NCBI GenBank assembly: GCA_964473645.1 | Contig: CAYYPW010000027.1 | Location: forward strand, 6,400-70,399 | Length of the DNA: 64,000 nt | Source of the DNA: HdN1 sp964473645 | GTDB lineage: Bacteria; Pseudomonadota; Gammaproteobacteria; Pseudomonadales; Ketobacteraceae | Direction of reading: 5' to 3' | Shown here: positions 20,601 through 28,140 of the stretch, piece after piece | Position numbering within the stretch: the first letter of the stretch is position 1 | Layout of the letters: each line of letters begins with the position of its first letter | The notes under the pieces: model-generated | Seen by the model: the letters and a program-made list of their open reading frames with translations, nothing else | Told to the model about the DNA's origin: nothing | The model's database searches: none | Made by a program: the position numbers and the translations under genes

Positions 20601-21854
20601 AAACGCATCCTGATCGTTTAAAACACCATCGTCATCAATATCCGTATCCAGCTCAGCAGGCTTAAGATTTTCGGCCGCTGTGGTTTGTAATGCGCCGACA
20701 TCGATTGTGCCAGTATCTACATTACTTCCTGTGTTGGCTGTTTCTGATACGACTTCTTGCGCCATGTCGGCAACGGTTTTATCACCGTCGTCATCGCAAT
20801 CGCCATCGTCATTGGCATCCACCACGCAGAGAGTGCCGGGGTCTTGCCCAAACAATTCCAGTGCCGCCGTGCCTTGCTCAGCGTCTTCAAAAATATTCTC
20901 TGCGCCTTCGGCCTCACCATCAATTTCACCGTCACTTAAATCAGCCGTTAAGAAGCTGAAGACATCATCGTTGCTTTCTGCACCCACACCCTCTGAAATC
21001 TGCTGTACCACTGCCGCCAAGGCTTCAATCGCTGACCGCATGGCGACTGTGTTCGCCTGCGAATCTGCATCATCGTTGGTGCCATCCAGAAGCGGTGGGG
21101 TATTAAAGAGATCAACATTGTCCCCCATGCCAAAGCCCATGGTCGATTTGACCTGGCTCGATGCAATCGGGAGTGCCGTCAGGAGTTCATCATTGGTCTT
21201 GGTCGTGTCACCCAGAGCAATCGTTATATCGTTGGTGCCGTCATCATTGGCGTCCAGATCCCGATTCGCAGCGGCAAACGCACCCGTTGCGTTATCGGCA
21301 TTCGCCAGCGCTATATCCAGCGCCATGGTGCCAAGCGGTGAAGCATAAATAGGGTTGCCCGAGCTGAGTTCGGCTGCGCGAACGATCGTGCGCATGGTGC
21401 GAATCAGCGGGGCTTTACCTGTGGTGAGATCCAGTGTTTCGCTGGTGCTGGTAAATTCAAGAATATAGGGCGGTGTTGGCGTGCCGGTGATTTCCAAGCC
21501 CTGTATTTGTGCCTGGGCGTCGGTTGTGCCGCCATCGACCAGCGTGCCTTTACCTCCCGACGCAGCCGCATCCAGCAAATAAAGATTCACCGTGGCAAAG
21601 GTCAACGGACCTTTTACGCCACCCCCTGATATTGAACGCGGTGTGCCATCACCATCGCCATCGCCATCGCCATCTCCGTCACCATCCCCATCTCCTTCAC
21701 CGTCACCTCCACCATCAATGGGTGTGGTAGTGCCGCCACGGTATTTTTTGTCGTCATCAAAGCACGACGCGAGCGTGAACAGGGTGGTTAAAATCAACAG
21801 CAGCTTTAAAGCCACTGACAGCGAATGTTGAAGCCGTTGAAACGGACGCATCAT
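11604..21854 (-). CDS. Giant calcium-binding lipoprotein with thrombospondin type 3 repeats (3416 aa)
   Basis: A secreted lipoprotein: the signal peptide ends in a lipobox, TLASC, with Cys31 as the lipidated residue. Residues ~32-75 are a flexible Gly-Asp linker. Residues ~75-400 are a domain shared with the neighbouring lipoprotein (GPLTF, PPYILEFTST, TMALDIAL, SSQVKST). Three blocks of Asp-rich TSP3 repeats follow at ~405-1430, ~1935-2090 and ~2775-2930, with units like DTDGDGVGNNADTDDDNDG and DNCP; each binds Ca2+ in known families. Between them lie module A (~1433-1930), a region with a carboxypeptidase-regulatory-like fold (~2140-2200) and an Ig-like stretch (~2430-2560), and module C (~2931-3416). 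Modules A and C resemble each other. The ATG has GGGGA eight bases upstream. The product is very acidic and probably a calcium-stiffened surface fibre or adhesin. The domain boundaries are my estimates. Confidence 0.88.
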   Translation of the reverse strand: MMRPFQRLQHSLSVALKLLLILTTLFTLASCFDDDKKYRGGTTTPIDGGGDGEGDGDGDGDGDGDGDGDGTPRSISGGGVKGPLTFATVNLYLLDAAASGGKGTLVDGGTTDAQAQIQGLEITGTPTPPYILEFTSTSETLDLTTGKAPLIRTMRTIVRAAELSSGNPIYASPLGTMALDIALANADNATGAFAAANRDLDANDDGTNDITIALGDTTKTNDELLTALPIASSQVKSTMGFGMGDNVDLFNTPPLLDGTNDDADSQANTVAMRSAIEALAAVVQQISEGVGAESNDDVFSFLTADLSDGEIDGEAEGAENIFEDAEQGTAALELFGQDPGTLCVVDANDDGDCDDDGDKTVADMAQEVVSETANTGSNVDTGTIDVGALQTTAAENLKPAELDTDIDDDGVLNDQDAFPTDPTESVDTDGDGVGNTADTDDDNDGVADGSDAFALNNQEWLDTDSDGIGNNADTDRDGDNVPNSSDDFPLDASKSDKTDVDNDGWPSDQDPNDNDGGIPSSTFVDTDGDGVGNNTDTDDDNDGVPDSTDAFSLVAGEQNDLDRDGVGDNSDTDIDGDGVANTTDIFPRDGAETVDFDRDGMGNTADTDDDNDGVLDTDEAARGTNPQDRDSDDDGVLDNVDQAPLNPAVRFDSDRDGIDNATDNCALVANPNQTDTDSDGQGNACDRDDDNDSVLDADDKFPLNSAESADADNDGVGNNTDTDDDNDGVADTSDAFPTNAAESRDTDSDGTGDNADSDRDGDNVPNVDDDFPLDASRSDAADVDNDGWPAGEDPDDNDGGNPGESYVDTDDDGVGDVNDSDDDNDGIPDDADAFPFNSSEYADTDGDDLGDGSDTDDDGDGEPDNSDKFPLNDAEALDTDNDGVGNNADVDDENDGVADTNEAEGCSLTADCDSDTVRDSRDNCPAVANLNQADMDGDKTGDVCDSDRDGDSVANDADSCPALKNAGVDSDDDNTDDACDTDVDGDGVANTIDNCPTTSNNDQTNTDLGLFGDACDTDDDNDGVTDTEESAQGTNPVVDDSDADGIDDGPDNCPAIANPAILIGGQLDQSDEDDDGLGDACDTDIDGDTVANADDNCPLHANANQLDANTNDIGDACEIDTDNDGIDDYEDTCPAIADASNLDTDDDGNGNACDNDDDGDGLTDGDEADYGSDPLLVDTDGDDVNDPDDDFPTDSTRSSDADSDFVDDAEDNCVDQANLDQANLDNDDQGDVCDSDIDGDGISNTEETSEGTDPRDADTDNDGVHDNDDVFPLDSQESADTDVDTVGDNGDNCPQDANVEQTDTDSDNAGDTCDTDDDNDGVSDTQESVDGTHPLRADTDADTVNDGTDNCALIANTDQLNSDADADGNACDSDDDNDGTADLDDAFPLDEAESQDTDADTVGDNSDNCALTPNADQADSDDDGVGDVCESARDLSGFYLLREVVTSETETGDVGPFNQECDRNEGEHYATLGYAVHNGEVMKLSFADEEFSPDGGDVFVDAEGNLNLSDADQFQDSSSGYTYAYSNEFAGSADANNVITGTATDSLTITNGEGTVIAQCSYTSDITLTPMGEAPAADVFDASSGLALLEAYENEGSSGYGSNFSVYFSYSVISDLGEQLFSYNTGTKAWDADTSDERYLLADAGWTLVHDSVEVASTDGNSASLVVRDEADNIVQAYSATLFGADVSGEPMMGFIPESWSEYGLIDPQNGFEATANAIGMRAVATLPTFEIGCDMPTMNSGTITLACMNYIVDAMPAQGEQLSNNELANSLADVLHAEDTVFDSVAQGVPVAHDSYGSGYIYGFLRGADISGAAGTSGTLEFHQVYMSPSSPPTLTPDALSDDAGVILGTWEIIDPLENGNLVMIIELPEQIQAQYEMFSDETEALILAVIPEGDTDYVRMGGFISPDREYLLNGLDAGALAQVQANFDYEPDSDRDGISDVDDNCPQIHNTEQLDSDEDGIGDYCDFGGEPDFDSDGVIDSDDNCPNVSNPDQSDLNENNVGDACESDTSGDTASNDVDSDGDSWPDYQDPEVNNPNVPGTMFVDADDDGFADEGGLHADNCPGLANYTQDDSDEDGIGDACDTTEPGDGMLTLSGTVVADPDDAQLVAGLSDHLRSFVATLNPFGALSAAGEVDDTGAMTNAPLADATVTLVQVNADGTESTVDVGNVVTGADGSYTLPEVPAPVEGQFYYEVHVTKENNGEILSLTSPVATEDDATVVVSPETTLATEMLTEVAQAAVGGNGIDEVPLPSADSIDALRELAIKDVATLANEGSFEAPSNLASEPDGVNLAANGITTAEGDADKITATVQFESEFIALESQGNAASDTQVAGYLRRVVDSACNRADAASYIPQALAEGMAGFFANGGTLTPEAIVAAYNSHRGFQPEASLDEALSIYRGLLVNVEEATEYSASMAETLSDVDQLALYTKRDLNPDTFGPATALDADQALAFMQIVGVDEQMINPLSPSGHIYFNCGQSFSGIDLYGMIAELVSDPSLAEAAVSEFQIYNVSAGGCTDGYVPVNAEVRVFSAGKTVTSVTVDSSNDESFPAGPLALENQGLRYSFTATNADVGNSNHCVRGATEQTLTATVTFDDDTTVTRTAVRYFPTVQEPMSEFYVNGDFIDATNSSGEPVAVDSPRPIYKWTDPESLFLMSANLASNANVQAAMMTAHDAGELKIKYTYEMAHMVPPYGGPDNRCDTVSAGRLYSTNSFIPSIDCDVDACAAATGVDPEFIQCRYNIQSYVVDQNDTILGQAAGNFRYFCVDTDGNGQCELPSGGDYDGDGIDNANDPCPYNSNPDLQAGECTGGGGGITDSDGDGVDDANDNCDNDYNPDQSDFNDNGIGDACENDTSGDIRQQDADDDGALNGEDAFPFDPTRSLDSDSDGVADGDDAFPDDAARVADTDDDGLDDAEDDCPFVAGDCTGAPPALDNAYLAIINLDDNSQDYDEQNNQCEPDADIAPMTAFALVEQVGRQVVLTLDDDLVLVGAASDTGDFSVSSLNDPEANVTISGNLNTLSALTLTRVSGYGDIVCNGAGVVALVAAANVEEQVQLQEQGGLGWFEAEFDSQSMQPSIELGLIADNADHTLLEQQFVFNPATGTFETAPMSVEAILTATGIELYADLFKVTGYVAAPNTAIIQPTDDQGNALPVSEENIDLVSWDINGDALAAFLPEELQSGLPPDAVFSAGAKAFGATITSSTDRYNVPCEEHWDEWFEEVGLGCSNIVAMGYAQDQVNPDDVDPIPAQSLDDIVYTQTELDNGSAQGQWIGGGDVATGMSGIVSMDVSAYLVTDNGNADGANPRVVYQRRYSSPQGSLVYTIGSGDFVLSSVGSIPVIEVAAPGYIAEQAGVESPDEVLFFVEDVDTINSVEQNVVRRGYLQPAGSEEYEVLLNDIALGDLRTAVEAGAQGGGG
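21640..21720 (-). repeat. Gly-Asp coding microsatellite in the giant lipoprotein
   Basis: The minus strand encodes a run of about ten Gly-Asp (or Gly-Glu) dipeptides just after the lipid anchor. The plus strand shows near-identical 6-base units of the form CCATC(G/T/A/C). Such a tract is prone to slippage in units of two residues, so linker length may vary between strains. Confidence 0.8.
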
Positions 21855-22230
21855 AAAGCGAATCCCCGGTGCGATAGGTGCACACTTCCTTTTCCAGACA
21901 TGAAAAGCCTTTACCCCCTTTTTTTCGAGGGTAAGATTGAGTCTAGACAGGGGGATTGCGTCGGCCAGAATTTACAAAACGCAACAAAATGAAACAGTTG
22001 CGATACGTGGTATTTTTTATTTGAAGAAATTCAATTGCTTAGAAAAAGCCACAGCGGTGATAGAGGATTAGTATTTTTTGTTATGACGTTGAGAGCTTTA
22101 ATGCTGCATTTTTTGTTATATGGCAAAAGGTAAGCAGTGCTAAAGCCCAAACCCCAGACACACGTCAATACTCTGGCTTTTTCGGGATCATGCCTCCGCC
22201 AAAAAACAGTCCCGCTTCGAATTGATCTCG
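21855..22230. other. AT-rich gap between the two TSP3 lipoprotein genes
   Basis: No gene is visible in these 376 bases. They are markedly AT-rich, with several T runs (22009-22020, 22070-22082, 22108-22118), and must carry the promoter of the giant gene on the minus strand. No TSP3 coding remains are present, so the two lipoprotein genes are separate and not one broken gene. Confidence 0.6.
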
Positions 22231-24921
22231 TTATTCGCCAAAGGGTGTTGGATCACTTTCATTGGCGATGCCATCACCATCTGCATCGCTATCACATTCA
22301 TCGCCAATCTCATCACCGTCGATATCCCCCTGAAAACTTTCTACCAGTGGGCAAAGATCAACAATATCTTCATAACTGTCACCGTCATCATCCAAATCGC
22401 AGGCATCGCCTTCATGCGCAATACCCGCTCCGTCTTCAGCAATGATGTCGGTATTCAATTGATCTGTATTGCTATTACTCGGACAATTATCGGTATCATC
22501 TCGAACACCATCACCATCGGCATCTGGATTAGTTGGATTCGGATCGTCAACATCAAGCAGGCTATCATTGTCATCATCGAAATCACACACATCGCCGCCA
22601 CGATGTTCGATCGTTGTACTCAGCGCATCGTTATCGGCATCGGCTTGATTGGGGTTGGCGTCAGCAGGGCAGTTATCGCCATTGTCGCCAACACCATCGC
22701 CATCGGTATCCACACTTTCATTCGGATTTAACGGTAGTTGATCGATTTCGTCGTCGACACCGTCATTGTCGTCATCCAGATCACATTCATTACCACCATC
22801 TGCACTGTTGTCAGTATTCAGCTGATCGGTATTTGCCGCTAACGGGCAATTGTCATCACCATCGTCAACGGTGTCGTCATCGGTGTCAGCGAGCAATGGG
22901 TCGGTACCCAACGTGCCTTCTTCCTCATCAGTCAGGCCGTCGTTATCCGAATCATCGTCACAAACATCACCGACACCATCTTCATCAGCATCACCCTGAT
23001 CATCATTTCCGAGCAATGGACAGTTATCATCGCCGTCGTTATGACCATCATCATCGGTATCGGCATCGTCAAAGGCAGTACCTAACGCCACTTCTTCCGC
23101 ATCGGTCAGCCCGTCATTATCATCATCAAGGTCGCAGCTATTACCTTGCGTATCACCGTCGGTGTTAAGTTGATCTTCGTTGGCCACCAGCGAACAATTA
23201 TCCGTTGTGTCTGCAATCCCGTCGTTGTCATCATCGAGATCGCATACATTTCCATTTTCGTCGCCATCGGTATTCAATTGATCCGCATTGGAAGTCAACG
23301 GACAATTGTCACCATTATCTCCGACGCTATCATTGTCTGTATCTGCAGTTTCTTCAGGATCAAGCGGAAAATCATCCGTCGCATCCGGCGTGCCATCATT
23401 ATCATCGTCGGTGTCACACGTATTGCCCTGACTGTCACTGTCTGAATTCAATTGATCTGCATTGGACACCAACACACAATTATCGGCACCATCAAGATCC
23501 CCATCGCCGTCAGTATCGCTCAACAACGGATTACTGCCTTGTGTGGTTTCCTGAGTATCGCTTACGCCATCGCCATCATCGTCACTGTCACACACATTGC
23601 CTTGCGCATCATTATCCGTATTCAGTTGATCGGCGTTAGCGACAGAGGGGCAGTTATCCACGCCGTCATTAATGCCATCCCCATCGGCGTCGGTATTAGG
23701 CGTGGTGGCCTCATCACAAGCATCGCCAATTCCGTCGCTATCGGTATCGGTCTGCTCGCTATTGCTGGCTGCGGGACAATTATCGCTGTTGTTGCCAATG
23801 CCATCAGCATCCGTATCTGCGCTTTCCTGCGCATTATCCGGGAACACATCCTGGTCGTTATTAACGCCATCCCCATCGCTGTCGGTGCTCAGGCGGGGCG
23901 GGTCCAGATCCGGCGAATCAATCTGCACAGAAGCACTGCTATCTACACCTATATCGGCTCGCTCCTCTACCAATAGCGTATTGATATCAGCCACTGTCTG
24001 CAAACATGCGCCCTCGGCATCCTCCGCGATACACAGGGTTTCTATTGATTGCTCAAGTAAGGCAATCGCCTCGTTTTTTTGCTCCTCGCTGTCATATATA
24101 TCGGCACGCGCACCACTCACCTGCCCATCGATGATGCCATCGGCAAGATCACTCGCAAGTGTCGATAACACATCATCGCCAGAAGCCTCCACCAGCGCGC
24201 CCATCTGCATGATCAGTACGCGCGTAGCCTCGATGGCGCTACGATAGAGCGCGACCTGTTGCAGCGTAGTGGTGTCGTTACTGGCCACCGTACTGTCGAG
24301 CACGGGTGCGACGGTGAATATGTCGAAATCCGCATCCATACCCAGGCCCAGGGTCGATTTCACCTGGCTGCTGGCCGTCACCAATGCACTGTCGAATTCT
24401 GCGCGGGTGATCACCCCATCACTGGCATCTGCGATATTCAGGGCAATATCCAGCGCCATGGTGGTTAACGGTGTCCCGTACACCGGGTCGCCCGCCTCTA
24501 ACATTGCTTCTGTGACCAGCGTGCGCACGGTGCTCAGCACCGGCACATCACCTGTGGTGAGATCGCGAGTGGTATTGGTGCTGGTGAATTCGAGAATATA
24601 AGGCGGGTTAATGCCATCGTTGAGCACCAGATTTTCGATCTGGGCGAATTGATTGGTGGTGCCCGTCGCCAGTGCGGTGCCAGGTGTTGCAGAACTGTAA
24701 ACAACATTCGCCCCCGACGCGTCGAGCAGCGCATACATTGCAACATTGGTAAAGGTTAACGGGCCATCGACACCACCGCCGCTGAGCGTGTAATCCCGAT
24801 CAAAGTCCTCCTGATAATCATCCCCTCCGCAGGAGACAATACTGACACTCAGTAATGCCGTCATAACCCCCAGGCTGAGGGTCTTGAAAAGTTGCATAAA
24901 AACAGGCATCTGGACTTTCAT
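22231..24921 (-). CDS. TSP3-repeat lipoprotein, paralogue of the giant protein (896 aa)
   Basis: A second secreted lipoprotein. With ATG at 24921 the signal peptide ends in SIVSC and the lipidated residue is Cys31, the same position as in the giant protein, which is why I chose this start over 24993. Residues ~45-340 match the N-terminal domain of the giant protein motif by motif (SGGGVDGPLTF, PPYILEFTST, TTMALDIALN, SSQVKSTLGLGM). Residues ~342-896 are continuous TSP3 repeats with many DNCP units, as in calcium-loaded thrombospondin type 3 stalks. The protein ends within a repeat (DPTPFGE) and has none of modules A, B or C. It lies 376 bp upstream of the giant gene on the same strand. It may be a short companion of the giant protein or a product of gene duplication. 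Confidence 0.85.
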   Translation of the reverse strand: MKVQMPVFMQLFKTLSLGVMTALLSVSIVSCGGDDYQEDFDRDYTLSGGGVDGPLTFTNVAMYALLDASGANVVYSSATPGTALATGTTNQFAQIENLVLNDGINPPYILEFTSTNTTRDLTTGDVPVLSTVRTLVTEAMLEAGDPVYGTPLTTMALDIALNIADASDGVITRAEFDSALVTASSQVKSTLGLGMDADFDIFTVAPVLDSTVASNDTTTLQQVALYRSAIEATRVLIMQMGALVEASGDDVLSTLASDLADGIIDGQVSGARADIYDSEEQKNEAIALLEQSIETLCIAEDAEGACLQTVADINTLLVEERADIGVDSSASVQIDSPDLDPPRLSTDSDGDGVNNDQDVFPDNAQESADTDADGIGNNSDNCPAASNSEQTDTDSDGIGDACDEATTPNTDADGDGINDGVDNCPSVANADQLNTDNDAQGNVCDSDDDGDGVSDTQETTQGSNPLLSDTDGDGDLDGADNCVLVSNADQLNSDSDSQGNTCDTDDDNDGTPDATDDFPLDPEETADTDNDSVGDNGDNCPLTSNADQLNTDGDENGNVCDLDDDNDGIADTTDNCSLVANEDQLNTDGDTQGNSCDLDDDNDGLTDAEEVALGTAFDDADTDDDGHNDGDDNCPLLGNDDQGDADEDGVGDVCDDDSDNDGLTDEEEGTLGTDPLLADTDDDTVDDGDDNCPLAANTDQLNTDNSADGGNECDLDDDNDGVDDEIDQLPLNPNESVDTDGDGVGDNGDNCPADANPNQADADNDALSTTIEHRGGDVCDFDDDNDSLLDVDDPNPTNPDADGDGVRDDTDNCPSNSNTDQLNTDIIAEDGAGIAHEGDACDLDDDGDSYEDIVDLCPLVESFQGDIDGDEIGDECDSDADGDGIANESDPTPFGE

Positions 24922-25221
24922 TGCACTGATCACCCGCGGCATTACCGCATATTCTTGTTTTATCTTCGGGCAGGACGCTTCCACGGCACTCACAAGGGAG
25001 GGGTGGCTGGCTTGAGTTTAGTCAGTGCAACGCTGGCGCGACGGGAAGAAAAAAGTCTTATTTTTCATGTATATGTATTGATGCGATATTTTTTCTTTTT
25101 TTAAATCAAACACTTAAAAACTTGGCAGCAATTTCAGATGTTTAGAACTTTTTGTTATCAAGCCCCATCAAGTGATAACAAGGTTTTCGTTTCAGGTCAG
25201 CATCTTAGGGTGAAGCCCCTG
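24922..25221. other. AT-rich intergenic region with an inverted repeat
   Basis: These ~300 bases lie between the end of the barrel gene and the start of the shorter TSP3 lipoprotein. An in-frame extension of that gene to 24993 is possible. A 9-bp inverted repeat, TTGTTATCA (25152-25160) and TGATAACAA (25173-25181), sits about 40 bases past the barrel gene stop. It has no T run after it on the minus strand, so it is a weak terminator candidate or a protein-binding site. T-rich tracts at 25085-25105 may be part of the lipoprotein promoter. Confidence 0.45.
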
Positions 25222-26178
25222 CTACCAGCGCAATTGCCATTGCAACGCCCAGGCTGTGCTGTCGAGTTCAACGCTGTTAAGGCGGGTGAGGCTCGGTAAT
25301 TGATTTGGGCGGTATAAGCGATCATCCCCCTTTGTCGCGTACCAGGCTTCTCTGCGCCACACCAGCAATAACCAATGCGCCGGCATCATCTCGCGCCCGA
25401 TCCGCCATTCCCACACCTCGCCAACGCCCACTGCCTCCTGATCAAAACTCTTTGGCTGCGCGAAATCATTGCGTAAATTCCAGCGCGCTGTTGCATCATA
25501 ATGGGCCTGCGGGTAACGCGAATAATAGGTGGCAAACAACCACTGCGGGTGCTCATAGACAAGTCCGAATCGCGCCAACACCCCCGACCAATAGGCGTTG
25601 TAATCACTGTCCAGGCCCATGATACTGCCAATATCGGCCGGATTCTCCGCATCCACGTGCAGATAACCTTGCTCGTTATTGAGTTCCAGGGTTGAGACAC
25701 CAACGCCCAGTGCGGTTTGTAATTGCCAGCGCGAGTTCAACGCCCAATAACGCCCCGCCGCAAAACTCCCCAACATCGATCGCTCGCCACTCACAGCACC
25801 CGTGCTGCGACGAAGTTCTTCGCTGCGATGGTCAGCTGAATAATCGGTATCGGTCATCGTGCCCTCTACCGGGTTCCCCAACGTACCTTCGATGCGCGCG
25901 AACAAATGATTAGGCAAACGCCACTCCAGTGCGGCCATGACGTCCAGCACCGTCACGTTCTGCCAGTCCAGAGCCGACAACACATTAGGCGTTTGCGTAC
26001 CGGTCGGATCTGAAGCGATATCCCACGAGAGGGACGCCTCTCGCACACCGCCGCCCAGTTCGACATACACTTCTGAGCGAGAGGCCCAGGCCGCGTGCAG
26101 AGCCATGGGCCACATCAGCAAAATCAGCAAAATCAGCGCCGCCCACACACCCGGCGTTTTATCAATGGAATAATGCAC
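25222..26178 (-). CDS. Outer membrane beta-barrel protein, omptin-like
   Basis: An exported protein of 318 residues with a Sec signal peptide of about 30 residues. The rest alternates in the amphipathic pattern of outer membrane strands and ends in the aromatic sequence WQLRW, as barrels recognised by the BAM machinery do. The stretch DPTGTQTPNVLSALDW resembles omptin-like barrels of unknown function. I could not place the omptin catalytic Asp and His residues with certainty, so protease activity is not claimed. GTG at 26178 has GGGAGCAGG just upstream. It follows two diguanylate cyclase genes on the same strand with a 45-bp gap and is probably the third gene of their operon. Confidence 0.65.
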   Translation of the reverse strand: MHYSIDKTPGVWAALILLILLMWPMALHAAWASRSEVYVELGGGVREASLSWDIASDPTGTQTPNVLSALDWQNVTVLDVMAALEWRLPNHLFARIEGTLGNPVEGTMTDTDYSADHRSEELRRSTGAVSGERSMLGSFAAGRYWALNSRWQLQTALGVGVSTLELNNEQGYLHVDAENPADIGSIMGLDSDYNAYWSGVLARFGLVYEHPQWLFATYYSRYPQAHYDATARWNLRNDFAQPKSFDQEAVGVGEVWEWRIGREMMPAHWLLLVWRREAWYATKGDDRLYRPNQLPSLTRLNSVELDSTAWALQWQLRW

Positions 26179-26223
26179 GACCTGCTCCCACGGTTACCGC
26201 GTTTTCAGCATGCCTCAGGGAGG

Positions 26224-28140
26224 TTAGACAGGTAATCCCTCCACCACATGACACACGCTATTTCTGCCCGTTGATTTTGCGCGATAGAGTGCCTCATCGG
26301 CCAATTGAAGATAATGATCGACCTCATGTTTATCATCAGGTACAAACACCACCAGACCGATACTGACGGTCATGGTGATCGTTTCGCCTTCGGCGATTGC
26401 CGGTCTTTGTTCCACTTTTTGGCGCAGGTTTTCTGCCACCCACTGTGCGGTACTCAACTCACACTGAGGCATGAGCACGGCAAATTCCTCACCGCCATAG
26501 CGTGCGACACAATCGCCTGCGCGATTGAAACACGCCGACAACAAGCCGGCCAGGTGGCGGATACATTGATCCCCGGTCAGGTGTCCAAACTGATCATTGA
26601 TGCGTTTGAAATGATCGAGGTCAATCAGCAACACAGCGAGGGTTTGTTTTAACTGACGGGCACGCTTGCACTCGTCGGTCAGGCGTTCCGCAAAATAACG
26701 GCGGTTCTTCAGGGCGGTCAGCGGATCTTCTTCATACAGCGCAAGCAGGCGTTGATGCGCTTCTTCCATGGCTTGCGTTCGCTCCAACACTTGCTGTTCC
26801 AGGGTGTGGTGCTGGGTGCGTTGTACCTGCACGGCCTCATTCAGCGCACGTTGAGCTTCACGTTCCTCCGTCAACATGCGTTCGCGTGCCTGTCGTTCGC
26901 GTTCTGCATGATGCAATGCCGTTTCTTGTGCATGGAGTTTGAGATAGCGTTCGGTGTTCAGACGATCGGCCAATGCAAAGGCAATCATAGACATTTCAAT
27001 GGCAAACCCCGCCAACAGGGCATGCTCTGCAAGTAAAGGTGTGACGACAAAACCAATCTTGTTCAGCGCCAGCAACAGAACACCGGCAATTAACACCAGC
27101 CAGCCGATACAGAAAATCCTCACAGTTCTGCCACCGCCCGCAAAACTCGATAACACGGTAATACTAATGCACAAGGCGCTCAACGACGCTAACAGCATGG
27201 CAATTACGTTGGATACTACTTCCGGCAGAAACCACACCACCAACAACAAAGCTCCACACAGAAAGCGAACACCACGAAAAATGGAATACAAAAACACCTG
27301 TCGCCGCTTCAGCCCGAGGTAATACTCTGCAAACAAATTGCTGAAAAAAGTGGCCAACAACACCATGACAGCCACTTCGCGCGCCCGCCAATGGGGATTC
27401 TCAGGAAACACATGCTGCGCAGAAAACCCCTGCAACACCACCAGAAACAATAACGCCGACAGTGCATGCAACGAAAACAGCAGGTAGCTGCGTTCCCGCA
27501 CCATCAGATACAGCAACAGGTTGTAGCACAGCATGATGGCGGGCACCCCCAATGCGACACCCAGCCACATGGCCGAGTGCTCCTGCACGCGCATCAGCGC
27601 AGCGGGCATCATCAAGTTCGCAGGCACCTGCACCGAGGTTTGTGAGCGCACCCGCATCCACAGATCCCCGCTGCCTTTGGCTGGTAATATCAGCGGAAAG
27701 ATAAAATGTCGATGTGCAATAGCGCGTGCCGAAAACGGATAGTGCAGCCCGACTTGATAATTTTGTGGGGGGGAGCCTTCTGGTTGCCACACCACCTCCA
27801 CTTCAGAAAGCAACGGGTTATCAATCTGCAAATACACCGTTTGCCGCCACAGCAAGGTCGAGTAAATTCGGGTGTGAAACCAGAATGCGCTGTCCGAAAA
27901 TCCCATGCTGGGCATGTCTTGCTGTGAAGCGCTCCATTCGTTTAATGGCGGCAGCGCATCAAAATCCCCCCGCACGTCTTTGTCCTCCCATATCTGCCAA
28001 TACGGGCCAAGCGCGAGCTGGGTAAAGCCACCAGAAACAATCACCTCAGTGGGGTTTGAAAACGCGCGGCCACACACGAGCATTAACAGTAAGCACACTA
28101 TCCACCCGCGATGCTGCCGTTCATGGCTGGAGCGTTTCAT
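26224..28140 (-). CDS. 7TMR-DISM diguanylate cyclase (GGEEF, I-site present)
   Basis: An inner membrane c-di-GMP synthase of 638 residues. A signal peptide is followed by a periplasmic 7TMR-DISM extracellular domain (~30-180, usually a sensor of carbohydrates or similar ligands), seven membrane helices (~185-400), a coiled coil (~400-460, rich in Glu, Arg and Gln) and a GGDEF domain (~465-635). The active site is intact, RYGGEEF at 549-553, and RAGD lies five residues before it, so product inhibition is expected. The start codon overlaps the stop of the upstream cyclase gene as ATGA, so the two are translationally coupled. Confidence 0.92.
   Translation of the reverse strand: MKRSSHERQHRGWIVCLLLMLVCGRAFSNPTEVIVSGGFTQLALGPYWQIWEDKDVRGDFDALPPLNEWSASQQDMPSMGFSDSAFWFHTRIYSTLLWRQTVYLQIDNPLLSEVEVVWQPEGSPPQNYQVGLHYPFSARAIAHRHFIFPLILPAKGSGDLWMRVRSQTSVQVPANLMMPAALMRVQEHSAMWLGVALGVPAIMLCYNLLLYLMVRERSYLLFSLHALSALLFLVVLQGFSAQHVFPENPHWRAREVAVMVLLATFFSNLFAEYYLGLKRRQVFLYSIFRGVRFLCGALLLVVWFLPEVVSNVIAMLLASLSALCISITVLSSFAGGGRTVRIFCIGWLVLIAGVLLLALNKIGFVVTPLLAEHALLAGFAIEMSMIAFALADRLNTERYLKLHAQETALHHAERERQARERMLTEEREAQRALNEAVQVQRTQHHTLEQQVLERTQAMEEAHQRLLALYEEDPLTALKNRRYFAERLTDECKRARQLKQTLAVLLIDLDHFKRINDQFGHLTGDQCIRHLAGLLSACFNRAGDCVARYGGEEFAVLMPQCELSTAQWVAENLRQKVEQRPAIAEGETITMTVSIGLVVFVPDDKHEVDHYLQLADEALYRAKSTGRNSVCHVVEGLPV

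Noticed and set aside
17560..20650. Short regularly spaced DNA repeats that could look like a CRISPR array
   Set aside because: Repeats are coding, vary in length and sequence, and translate into TSP3 units; there are no unique spacers and no cas genes.
17670..20665. Long plus-strand open frames rich in Ser, Val, Ile or His across the TSP3 gene
   Set aside because: They are frame shadows of the Asp-rich repeats on the minus strand and have no family sequence, no start signals and repetitive composition.
21604..24921. One giant gene split by frameshift into two TSP3 genes
   Set aside because: Each protein has its own signal peptide and lipobox, and the 376-bp gap holds no repeat coding.
25152..25181. 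Inverted repeat as terminator of the barrel gene
   Set aside because: The arms are only 9 bp and AT-rich, and no T run follows on the minus strand, so it is only listed as a site in the gap.
25222..26178. Active omptin protease
   Set aside because: The barrel-like pattern is clear but the catalytic Asp and His pairs could not be placed, so only omptin-like barrel is claimed.
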